Source of the DNA: an uncultured Acidobacteriota bacterium
GTDB lineage: Bacteria > Acidobacteriota > Thermoanaerobaculia > UBA5066
Direction: 5' to 3'
Assembly (NCBI GenBank): GCA_937902605.1
Contig: CALFNC010000514.1
Span: 1-7,107, forward strand
DNA: 7,107 bases
The number at the start of each line of letters is the position of its first letter. Position 1 is the first letter of the stretch. The notes beneath the pieces were generated by a model. It was given only the letters and a program-made list of their open reading frames with translations. It was not told the DNA's origin and made no database searches. The position numbers were made by a program, and so were the translations under genes. This document shows positions 1 through 5,850 of the stretch, one piece after another.

Positions 1-6
1 GAGCCA

Positions 7-144
7 CTATGCCTGTCGGACCATCTCGGGGGTCACAGTCCCCTTCTCGGCCGCCAGCACTCCCAGCGCCTCGCCGAGGGCGGCCGCGGCGCCCGTGGCC
101 GATAGGGTCTTCAGGAAACGCCGGCGTCCCTTGCCGTCCGTCAT
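7..144 (-). CDS. Tat-signal ORF of 45 residues, probably the interrupted start of a larger exported (amidase-like) protein
   Basis: The ATG at 144-142 overlaps the TGA of the upstream methyltransferase gene (ATGA), so the two are probably translationally coupled. The peptide opens MTDGKGRRRFLKTLSATG: a textbook twin-arginine motif (RRRFLK, residues 7-12), an Ala-rich hydrophobic stretch to about residue 30, then AAEKGTVTPEMVRQA. The frame hits TAG at 9-7, yet the two codons left before the window edge read W-L, giving RQA-stop-WL. From memory, Tat-dependent amidase-family (GatA-like) proteins often begin their mature part with a short helix of the type xITPEMxxxAExLxGL, so a Glu codon in place of TAG (one base change, GAG to TAG) would restore that pattern. 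The ORF is therefore either the 5' end of a pseudogene, a sequencing error, or a genuine tiny Tat peptide. The Tat signal is clear; the amidase identity is a guess from about 15 residues. A longer start at 321 lies inside the methyltransferase gene and is not credible. Confidence 0.5.
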   Translation of the reverse strand: MTDGKGRRRFLKTLSATGAAAALGEALGVLAAEKGTVTPEMVRQA

Positions 145-932
145 GCGCTCTCCGTTTCGGGAAGGGCGGCCCACATCAGGAGCCGCTTGAAGGTGAAAAA
201 GAACGGCCTCTCGTCCGGAAGGACCCCGAGGAGCCGCTCCCGGTAAGTGCCAAAGAACCTTTCGAAGTCGGCCTCGGAGAGGCGCGCTTTGTACTCGTTC
301 AAGAACGACCCGCGCACCCATTCAACCACATCCTCACGGCTCGGGAGGCGGTGGCCGTAGACCTGCATCCGGACCTGCTGCTCGTGGAACCCGAGCTGCT
401 CGAAAAGGTGGGCGTACTCGAGGATATCGAGCCGGTTGTCCGGGAGGAGGTAGCCGCCGAGAAGGCTTCGGTACGGCTCTTCCGACGCCAGCTCGAGGGC
501 GATCCGATGCGTCGCGTAGTCCTGGTTCGCCGGGATGTGGAGCGCGATCTGGCCGCTAGGGGCGAGGTACGACCGCCATCGGGCGAAGAGGGCCGGCTGG
601 TTCGGAACGAACTGTAGGACGGCATTCGAGAAGACGAGGTCGAGCGGGCCGTCCGCGCGCCAGTCCGCGATGTCCTTCCGCTCGAACCGGAGGCCGGGCC
701 CGGCGAACCGTGAGCTCTTCGCGAGCATCGCCTCCGACGTGTCGATCCCGAGCGTTTCGGTCGCCCCGAGGTCCTTGTGGAGGCGGGCCGTCCACTCCCC
801 CGTCCCGCACCCCAGGTCGACCACCCGCATCCCGGGCCTCTTCCGGACGAGGCCCAGGAGGTCGAAGAAGGGGAGGCTTCTCTGGTGGAGGAACTTCTCG
901 TATTGCGCGGGGTCCCAGGTGTCCTTACGCAT
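141..932 (-). CDS. tam: Tam-like SAM-dependent methyltransferase (trans-aconitate 2-methyltransferase family)
   Basis: A 263-residue cytoplasmic class I SAM methyltransferase. Motif I (VVDLGCGTGE) lies at residues 37-46, the ribose-binding acidic residue in GID at 62-64, the adenine-pocket region (RKDIADW) at 85-91, and the post-motif strand DLVFSNAVLQF at 98-108. Beyond the Rossmann fold it follows the E. coli Tam pattern as I recall it: N-terminal WDPxxY, the strand DLIFANASLQW, and the C-terminal blocks LPSREDVVEWVRG (196-208) and TYRERLLGVLP. E. coli Tam is 252 residues, so the length fits. Tam methylates trans-aconitate, a spontaneous isomer of the TCA intermediate cis-aconitate that inhibits aconitase; whether this homologue uses the same substrate cannot be read from sequence. 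The ATG at 932 has only a weak Shine-Dalgarno (GAG about ten bases upstream), but the protein aligns from its first residues. It is transcribed divergently from tldD and is followed with a 4-bp overlap by the Tat-signal ORF. Confidence 0.85.
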   Translation of the reverse strand: MRKDTWDPAQYEKFLHQRSLPFFDLLGLVRKRPGMRVVDLGCGTGEWTARLHKDLGATETLGIDTSEAMLAKSSRFAGPGLRFERKDIADWRADGPLDLVFSNAVLQFVPNQPALFARWRSYLAPSGQIALHIPANQDYATHRIALELASEEPYRSLLGGYLLPDNRLDILEYAHLFEQLGFHEQQVRMQVYGHRLPSREDVVEWVRGSFLNEYKARLSEADFERFFGTYRERLLGVLPDERPFFFTFKRLLMWAALPETESA

Positions 933-1002
933 CGTGCATCTCGGGGGAATCTTATGTCGGCAATTCCGTTCCCGGAGTGAAACCCACCGGCCATCCGAAC
1001 GT

Positions 1003-1015
1003 ACACATCATGTGT
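1003..1015. promoter_or_regulatory. Candidate operator: palindrome ACACAT-C-ATGTGT
   Basis: A perfect 6-bp inverted repeat with a 1-bp spacer, centred at 1009, while the midpoint of the tam/tldD divergent gap is about 1011.5. It is AT-richer than its surroundings. A dimeric regulator binding here could control both directions. No regulator gene is present in the window, so the binding protein is unknown; a chance palindrome is possible. Confidence 0.3.
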
Positions 1016-1045
1016 CGATCCACGCCTGAACAGGGAACAGAACCG

Positions 1046-1074
1046 GGCCTGTCCGGGGGGGAATCCCGGAGGCC
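1046..1074 (+). promoter_or_regulatory. 5' UTR hairpin immediately upstream of the tldD ribosome binding site
   Basis: GGCCT (1046-1050) pairs with AGGCC (1070-1074) and CCGGG (1053-1057) with CCCGG (1065-1069), leaving a 2-base bulge and a loop of about seven bases. The hairpin ends four bases before the AGGGAGAG Shine-Dalgarno at 1078-1085. It could affect mRNA stability or ribosome access. It does not match any riboswitch consensus I know, and in GC-rich DNA such a stem may arise by chance. Confidence 0.3.
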
Positions 1075-1090
1075 AGCAGGGAGAGAGCAG

Positions 1091-2641
1091 ATGCCTGACA
1101 ATCCCGGGATGACTCGACGCAGATTGGTCGGCCTGGGGGCCGCGACACTCGCCACCGCCTCGCTTTCGGACATCCTCATGTCCCAGGCGCAGGCGGCGAC
1201 CACCGGAGCCATCGAGGGAATCGGGTATTTCGCCCGGTTCGGCGTGACGGACCAGATGATCCGGCAGGCGCTTTCGGCCGCTCTCTCCAAGGGGGGCGAC
1301 CGGGCCGACGTCTTCTTCCAGCACCGGATCAACCACTACCTTGTCCTGGAGGACGGGTCGGTCAACCGCGCTTTCACGAACGTCGAGCTGGGGGTCGGGG
1401 TCCGGGTGGTCCGCGGCGACCAGACTGGCTACGGGTTCACCGAGGATCTGACCGCAGCCGCTCTGAAACAGGCCGCCCTCACCGCCGCGGCGATCGCCGA
1501 CGGGCCGGCCCGCGAGGGACCGAAGGAGCTCCGGCTAGACCGGGGCCTCCCATCGCGCTACCCGGTGAAGGTCCGGTGGGAGGACGTGAGGCCCAACCAA
1601 AAGCTCCCGCTCCTGACCGGCCTCAACGAGAAGACCTTCGCCGGGAGCCCGCTGATCAAGAAGGTGAACGTTTCTTTCAGCGACCAGAGCGGCGCGATCC
1701 TGATCGCGGACTCGTCCGGCCGGATCGTCGAGGACTTCCAGCCGATGACGTCGATCTCCCTCTCGTGCGTCGCCGAGAAGGACGGCAAGCGCGAGTCGAA
1801 CGGCTACAACGTGGCGGCGCGCGCCGACATGTCGTACTACTCGCCGGAGCGGCTGGACCGGATGGTCCGCGAGGCGGTCTCCCGGACGACGATCCTCTTC
1901 GACGCGGTCGTCCCGCCGGCCGGCGAGATGCCGGTCGTCCTGGGCGCCGGGGCGTCAGGGATCCTTCTCCACGAGGCGATCGGCCACGGCATGGAGGCCG
2001 ACTTCAACCGGAAGGGGATCTCGATCTTCTCGGACAAGATCGGCAAATCGGTTGCCAAGCCCTTCGTCAACATCGTCGACGAGGGGGAGAAGCCGGCGGC
2101 CCGCGGCTCGATCAACGTCGACGACGAGGGAAACGCCGTCGGCACGACGCACCTCGTCAAGGACGGCATCCTGACGACCTACCTCCACGACTCGATCTCG
2201 GCAAAACACTACGGCGTGGGGCCAACCGGCAACGGCCGGCGCGAGAGCTATCAGTACGCCCCGATCCCACGGATGCGCGCCACCTACATGCTGCCTGGCC
2301 CCCACAAGAAAGACGAGATCATCGCCTCGGTCAAGAAGGGGATCTTCTGCACCAACTTCACAAACGGGCAAGTGCAGATCGGCGCAGGCGACTTCACTTT
2401 TTACGTCAAGAACGGCTACATGATCGAGGACGGCAAGCTGACGAGGCCGATCAAGGACGTGAACATCATCGGCAACGGCCCGAAGATCCTCGAGAAGATC
2501 GACATGGTCGCCGACGACCTCGTGATCGACGAGGGGGGCTGGACCTGCGGCAAGGACGGGCAGATGTGCCCGGTGTCGCAGGGGATCCCGACGGTGCGCG
2601 TCGCGTCCATCACCGTGGGCGGGCGCGGGGCAAAGGCGTAG
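1091..2641 (+). CDS. tldD: TldD-family zinc metalloprotease subunit with a Tat signal peptide
   Basis: A 516-residue TldD homologue, the catalytic subunit of the TldD/TldE protease that trims or degrades unfolded peptides (in E. coli, microcin B17 leader removal and CcdA degradation). The zinc motif HEAIGHG is at residues 294-300 (H294, E295, H299), inside LLHEAIGHGMEADFNRKG. The C-terminal Cys that completes the site in E. coli TldD corresponds to C486 in WTCGKDGQ. The substrate-channel block PTGNGRRESY lies around residue 378 and is followed by PRMRATYMLPG. Unlike cytosolic E. coli TldD (481 residues), it starts with a Tat signal: TRRRLVGLG at 8-16, an Ala-rich hydrophobic core, and a likely cleavage site AQA-A after residue 35. 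The length excess over E. coli TldD matches the signal peptide. The ATG at 1091 is chosen because AGGGAGAG (1078-1085) sits five bases upstream; the in-frame ATG at 1109 lacks a Shine-Dalgarno. It is the first gene of an operon with tldE, 16 bp downstream. Confidence 0.93.
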   Translation: MPDNPGMTRRRLVGLGAATLATASLSDILMSQAQAATTGAIEGIGYFARFGVTDQMIRQALSAALSKGGDRADVFFQHRINHYLVLEDGSVNRAFTNVELGVGVRVVRGDQTGYGFTEDLTAAALKQAALTAAAIADGPAREGPKELRLDRGLPSRYPVKVRWEDVRPNQKLPLLTGLNEKTFAGSPLIKKVNVSFSDQSGAILIADSSGRIVEDFQPMTSISLSCVAEKDGKRESNGYNVAARADMSYYSPERLDRMVREAVSRTTILFDAVVPPAGEMPVVLGAGASGILLHEAIGHGMEADFNRKGISIFSDKIGKSVAKPFVNIVDEGEKPAARGSINVDDEGNAVGTTHLVKDGILTTYLHDSISAKHYGVGPTGNGRRESYQYAPIPRMRATYMLPGPHKKDEIIASVKKGIFCTNFTNGQVQIGAGDFTFYVKNGYMIEDGKLTRPIKDVNIIGNGPKILEKIDMVADDLVIDEGGWTCGKDGQMCPVSQGIPTVRVASITVGGRGAKA

Positions 2642-2657
2642 CGGCGAGGGGGACGAC

Positions 2658-3986
2658 ATGGCCAAAGACAAAATGCTCGAGACCACGGAGCTCTGCGTGA
2701 AGACCGCCCTGGCGAAGGGGGCCCAGGAAGCCGGCGCACGCGGCTACCGGGTGCGCGACATCGAGGTGAAGTGGCGGGACGGGAAGCTCGAGAAGATCCA
2801 GGAGGCGACCACTCGGGGCGTGGGCTTGCAGCTCTATGTCGACGGCCGGTACGCCTCCGTCTCCTCCTCGGACCTCCGGCCCGACGCCCTCGAGACGTTC
2901 ATCGCCGATTCCGTCGTGATGACCCGGACGCTCGCGAAGGACCCCTTCCGGACGCTCCCCGACCCGGCGCTCTACAAGGGGCAGGCCGCGGTCGACCTGA
3001 AGCTCGACGACCCGAAGTACGCCGTCGTCACCCCGGACGACCGGTTGCGCCTCGTCAAGGAGATGGAGGCGGCAGCCCGTGACGTCAAGGGCGCCGAAGC
3101 GATCCTCTCGGTGACGACCACCTTCAACGACTCGCTCTCGGAGACGTTCCGGGTCCATTCCAACGGCTTTTCGGGTAGCCGCCGGGACACCGCGTTCTGG
3201 GTGGGTGCCGAGGTGAATGTGAAGGACCCCGACGGCCGGAAGCCCGAGGATTACTCATATGCCGGGTCGCGTTTCTGGGCCGAGATACCCGCGGCCGCCG
3301 AGCAGGGGCGTATCGCGGCGAGCCGCGCGCTCTCCCGCCTCGGCTCGAAGAAGGGCGACTCGGCGGTCCTCTCCATGGCGATCGACAACCGCGCCGCCGG
3401 ACGGATGATCGGCTTCCTGATGGGGCCGCTCTCCGGGGCAAGCCTCCAGCAGAAGCGCTCCTTCTACGAGGGAAAGACCGGCTCGACCGTCGGCAGCCCT
3501 CTCCTGACGATCACGGACGACCCGCTCATTCCCAAGGGATTCGGGTCCCGCCTCTTCGACGGCGAGGGGATCGCGGCGAAATCGATGCCGGTCTTCGACG
3601 CCGGCGTCCTGAAGAGCTTCTACATCGACACCTACTACGGCAAGAAGCTGAAGATGGCGCCGACGACGGGTGGCGCCTCGAACCTAGTCATCAAGCTCGG
3701 GGCGAAGAGTCAGCCCGGCATCCTCGCCGACATGAAGGACGGGATCCTCGTCACAGGCTTCCTCGGCGGGAACTCCAACGGAACGACCGGCGACTTTTCC
3801 CTAGGCGTTCAGGGCTTCCGGATCCGCGGCGGGAAGATCGCCGAGCCGATCTCCGAGATGAACATCTCCGGGAACCACCTGGAGTTCTGGAAAAAGCTGT
3901 CCGCCGTCGGGAACGACCCGTACCCCTACTCCACGATCCGCGTCCCAACATTGGTCTTCGAGGGGGTCCAGTTCGCCGGGAACTGA
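2658..3986 (+). CDS. tldE: TldE/PmbA-family protease partner subunit, no signal peptide
   Basis: A 442-residue homologue of E. coli TldE (PmbA, 450 residues), the non-zinc partner of TldD. It lacks an HExxxH motif, as expected. Family features include the N-terminal domain with the VGLQLYVDGRYASVSSSDL strand pair, the central MGPLSGASLQQKRSFYEGK segment (E. coli has a similar GAISGGSVYRKSTF), FDGEGIAAKSMPVFDAGVLK, and the C-terminal GDFSLGVQGFRIRGGKIAEP followed by EMNISGN and the conserved VGND. The N-terminus (MAKDKMLETTELCVKTALAKG) is a plain amphipathic helix with no twin arginine or hydrophobic core, in contrast to its TldD neighbour. GAGGGGG at 2646-2652, five bases before the ATG, is a good ribosome binding site. 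The 16-bp gap after tldD indicates a shared transcript and roughly matched translation, as expected for a heteromeric complex. Confidence 0.93.
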   Translation: MAKDKMLETTELCVKTALAKGAQEAGARGYRVRDIEVKWRDGKLEKIQEATTRGVGLQLYVDGRYASVSSSDLRPDALETFIADSVVMTRTLAKDPFRTLPDPALYKGQAAVDLKLDDPKYAVVTPDDRLRLVKEMEAAARDVKGAEAILSVTTTFNDSLSETFRVHSNGFSGSRRDTAFWVGAEVNVKDPDGRKPEDYSYAGSRFWAEIPAAAEQGRIAASRALSRLGSKKGDSAVLSMAIDNRAAGRMIGFLMGPLSGASLQQKRSFYEGKTGSTVGSPLLTITDDPLIPKGFGSRLFDGEGIAAKSMPVFDAGVLKSFYIDTYYGKKLKMAPTTGGASNLVIKLGAKSQPGILADMKDGILVTGFLGGNSNGTTGDFSLGVQGFRIRGGKIAEPISEMNISGNHLEFWKKLSAVGNDPYPYSTIRVPTLVFEGVQFAGN

Positions 3987-3990
3987 CCTC

Positions 3991-4027
3991 GGCCGCTTTG
4001 CGGCCTTGCCAAGGCTTACTGCTGTTT
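3991..4027 (+). terminator. Possible weak terminator after tldE
   Basis: Two overlapping small hairpins follow the tldE stop by four bases: GGCCGC-TTT-GCGGCC (3991-4005) and GCCTT-GCC-AAGGC (4003-4015). The second is followed by TTACTGCTGTTT, a T-rich but interrupted tail. They share bases and cannot both form. This is not a canonical rho-independent terminator. Confidence 0.3.
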
Positions 4028-4157
4028 ATCAGGGGAACCCGGCGCGGCCGGTGTTCCCCTGCGGTGCTTCGCTCCTACCCCTCCCTGGTCGAGGGGAGGG
4101 CTGGCGCGGAGAGGTAGGGCCGAAGACCCGCAGGGGCACCAGGCGGGTGCCCCTGAT
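4028..4157. repeat. REP-doublet-like imperfect palindrome in the convergent intergenic spacer
   Basis: Two related hairpin modules lie in inverted orientation. The left arm (4028-4084, plus strand) and the right arm (4157-4108, minus strand) share ATCAGGGG, ACCCG, GGTG, CCCCTGCGG, CTTCG, CCTACC and CTCC in the same order: by hand count about 41 of 50 aligned bases match. Each module folds on itself: left CAGGGGAAC (4030-4038) with GTTCCCCTG (4053-4061), extended by CCGGC/GCCGG with one bulged T; right CAGGGGCACC (4131-4140) with GGTGCCCCTG (4146-4155), a perfect 10-bp stem. Between them is a smaller stem, CCCTCCC (4079-4085) with GGGAGGG (4094-4100). The layout resembles bacterial REP/BIME elements or a small non-autonomous mobile element, located between two convergent genes. 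It may also slow or stop transcription from both sides, although no T-tract follows either hairpin. A reading frame across it (LLPLPGRGEGW) is of the kind often spuriously called from such repeats. Confidence 0.65.
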
Positions 4158-4204
4158 TGACTGCTGCCAGCCCTCGTTTCTTCGGGTCAGGCGCCGGGCG
4201 CGCC

Positions 4205-5551
4205 TTACCCGAAGAATTCCGGGCCGAACGACTCCGCCGGGGCCGGCGCGCACAGGAGGTACCCCTGCACGGCGTCGCACTGGTGGTATCGGAGAAAGTC
4301 GAGCTGGTCGTCCCGCTCGACCCCCTTGGCTACGACCCGGGCGCCGAGGACGCGCCCGAGGCGGATCGCGGACTTGACGATCGCCTCGTCGCGGGCGCGG
4401 CCTGGAATTCCCCCCATGAACGAGATGGGAATCTTGAAGACGTCGAACGGAAACTGCCGGAGGGCCTCGAGCGACGACCCCGCCATCCCGAAGTCGTCCG
4501 CCGCGGTAGCCACGCCAAAGCCCTTTAGAGCACCGAGGATCGAGAGGTCCCTCTCCGGCCTTTCCGGCTGAGACCCGGGGAGGATGTCGAGCTGAAGCAG
4601 ATTGGGCGGGAATCCGACGTCCGAGAGGATCGCCGCGACCCCCGCCAGGAAGTCGGGGTGCTGGAGCTCCTGGGCCGAGACGTTGACGGAGAGCGACGGC
4701 CGGCGGCCCTCCCCGGTGACCCAGGGGAGCGCCTGGAGGCAGGCGGACCGCAGGACCCAGCGGCCGAGCGCCACGATCAGCCCCGCGTCCTCGGCAACCG
4801 AGATGAACTCCGCCGGCGCTACCGGACCCCGGTCCTGCGAGCTCCAGCGAGCCAGCGCCTCCATCGAGCATGTCTCTCCCGTGGCGAGATCGACGACCGG
4901 CTGGAACGCTAGCGAGAGTTCCCCCTGGCCGAGCGCCCTGCCCAGCTCGATCGCAAGCACCCGCCGGCCGGCCGCGCGAGCGCTCAGATCCGGCGTGAAG
5001 AGTTCGAACGTGTCCCCGCCGTTCTCCTTCGCCCGGTACATGGCCGCGTCGGCATTGGCGATCAGGACGTCCACCTCGTCGGCGTCGCTCGGAGCGAGGC
5101 TGACGCCGACGCTGGCCGTCACATGGAGCTCGTGCTCATGGAGGACGAACGGTTCGCGCAGGGCGACCACGATCTTCCTCGCGATGACGACGACGTCCTC
5201 GGGGCGATGGAGATCGGCGAGGACCATGACGAACTCGTCGCCACCGAGGCGCGCCAGCGTGTCCCCGGAGCGGGTCAGACGGCTCAGCCGCCCCGCGATC
5301 TCCTGGAGGAGCCGGTCCCCAATCTCGTGCCCTAGCCTGTCGTTGACCTGCTTGAAGCCGTCGAGATCGAGGAAGAGGACCGCCACCAAACTCTGCCTCC
5401 GGAGAGCCTGGGATAGGGCGACACCGAGACGGTCCTTCAAGAGGAGACGGTTCGGAAGGCCTGTGAGCGCATCGTGGTACGCCAGGTGCCGGATCCGGTC
5501 GCGCACCTCCTCGAGGTTCAAGGGCTCGAGGGAAACTTCCGATTCGTTCAT
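4205..5551 (-). CDS. GGDEF-EAL protein: probable diguanylate cyclase with a degenerate EAL domain, no sensory domain
   Basis: A 448-residue cytoplasmic protein with two c-di-GMP domains. GGDEF domain (about residues 17-185): HDALTGLPNR at 26-35, FLDLDGFKQVND at 60-71, LGGDEF at 102-107, and an allosteric product-inhibition I-site RSGD at 94-97, exactly five residues before GGDEF. All expected cyclase residues are present. EAL domain (about 198-448): EALARW (231-236), the Asn of SVNVS (290), DDFG (352-355), Lys of FKI (373) and the late QG (429-430) are retained. However, the LExTES block reads LDILPGS (321-327), the catalytic EGVE reads KGVE (K409, codon AAG at 4327-4325), and KID reads KIP. 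Phosphodiesterase activity is therefore doubtful. No PAS, GAF, REC or membrane segment precedes GGDEF. The ATG at 5551 fits the domain boundary but lacks a clear Shine-Dalgarno; a GTG at 5629 and a longer frame to 5737 are alternatives with no domain in the added part. It is convergent with tldE. Confidence 0.88.
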   Translation of the reverse strand: MNESEVSLEPLNLEEVRDRIRHLAYHDALTGLPNRLLLKDRLGVALSQALRRQSLVAVLFLDLDGFKQVNDRLGHEIGDRLLQEIAGRLSRLTRSGDTLARLGGDEFVMVLADLHRPEDVVVIARKIVVALREPFVLHEHELHVTASVGVSLAPSDADEVDVLIANADAAMYRAKENGGDTFELFTPDLSARAAGRRVLAIELGRALGQGELSLAFQPVVDLATGETCSMEALARWSSQDRGPVAPAEFISVAEDAGLIVALGRWVLRSACLQALPWVTGEGRRPSLSVNVSAQELQHPDFLAGVAAILSDVGFPPNLLQLDILPGSQPERPERDLSILGALKGFGVATAADDFGMAGSSLEALRQFPFDVFKIPISFMGGIPGRARDEAIVKSAIRLGRVLGARVVAKGVERDDQLDFLRYHQCDAVQGYLLCAPAPAESFGPEFFG

Positions 5552-5616
5552 GCCAAGCCAACCATATACGTGTCGGCCCCGAGCGGCGCCAGATCCGCTG
5601 ACCTGGTTCCGATCAT
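5548..5616 (-). CDS. Possible 22-codon upstream ORF coupled to the GGDEF-EAL gene
   Basis: The ATG at 5616 is preceded at a five-base distance by a strong GGAGG (minus strand, 5626-5622). The frame encodes 22 residues starting MIGTRSADLAPLG and ending MVGLA, and its TGA (5550-5548) overlaps the GGDEF-EAL ATG as ATGA. Since the GGDEF-EAL start lacks its own Shine-Dalgarno, ribosomes finishing this ORF could reinitiate on it. The peptide has no recognisable domain. A longer version of the same frame reaches an ATG at 5784 but has only about 69 percent G or C at third positions, visibly lower than the certain genes here. It could equally be chance. Confidence 0.3.
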   Translation of the reverse strand: MIGTRSADLAPLGADTYMVGLA

Positions 5617-5850
5617 CGCCGCCTCCCACCCTTTTCCTTCGCGAGGCAGCCCCGCACCTTCCGGCCCAGTGAGACCGAATCCGACGGAGAAAACCCACCA
5701 CACGAAAAGTGGTCTCATGGTTACGCCGTCGGAACAATACGCCTCGGACCCCGCCCTGCGCATCACCTGAATTCTGTAGACCAAACTATCCGAATCGGCT
5801 TTTTCGCCCTCCGCGGCACATGCCCGACGCCGTCGCGCGGCGAACCCGGG
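5552..5850. other. 299-bp spacer between the acyl-CoA ligase and GGDEF-EAL genes
   Basis: Both flanking genes are on the minus strand. Apart from the possible 22-codon ORF at its left end, I see no convincing gene. It contains an AT-richer patch around 5765-5815, a plausible site for a GGDEF-EAL promoter, but no good -35/-10 pair. No terminator with a T-tract follows the ligase stop on the minus strand; TTCGCC and GGCGAA around 5800-5845 could form a long-range stem without a T-run. Confidence 0.4.

Larger units (their letters stand above)
933..1090. promoter_or_regulatory. Divergent intergenic region between tam and tldD
   Basis: These 158 bases separate two outward-facing start codons and must hold the promoters of both transcription units, unless either is driven from elsewhere. 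I could not identify convincing -35/-10 boxes on either strand. Two structured elements are visible and listed separately: a 13-bp palindrome near the centre and a hairpin just before the tldD ribosome binding site. Confidence 0.6.

Noticed and set aside
710..1090. Extension of the tldD frame upstream to 710
   Set aside because: It would add 127 low-complexity residues, bury the Tat signal internally and overlap tam; the ATG at 1091 has a good ribosome binding site.
933..1090. Possible RiPP precursor peptide near tldD/tldE, since this protease can mature leader peptides
   Set aside because: No short ORF with a ribosome binding site and a leader/core pattern was found in 933-1090 or 3987-4204.
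299..1336. Long minus-strand open frame of 345 residues across tam and the tldD start
   Set aside because: Its composition (runs of Ser, Arg, Thr, Gly and Pro) is that of an out-of-frame reading in GC-rich DNA, and it overlaps two well-supported genes.
1576..2700. Plus-strand open frame of 374 residues within tldD
   Set aside because: Rich in Arg, Asp and Gly with no domain; it is the shifted reading of tldD, whose own frame has clear conserved motifs.
4131..4155. The 10-bp perfect hairpin as a rho-independent terminator
   Set aside because: No T-tract follows it on either strand; it is better explained as one module of the repeat, although some terminating effect is possible.
4006..4377. 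Plus-strand open frame of 123 residues after tldE
   Set aside because: It runs through the palindromic repeat and then antisense to the GGDEF-EAL gene; its LLPLPGRGEG segment is the usual spurious translation of such repeats.
4602..5672. Plus-strand open frame of 356 residues opposite the GGDEF-EAL gene
   Set aside because: Antisense shadow with a Ser/Arg/Ala-rich composition; the minus-strand frame has the complete GGDEF and EAL motifs.
5552..5737. 62-residue N-terminal extension of the GGDEF-EAL protein
   Set aside because: The added residues are Arg/Gly-rich with no domain or membrane segment, and the region looks intergenic; the ATG at 5551 fits the GGDEF boundary.
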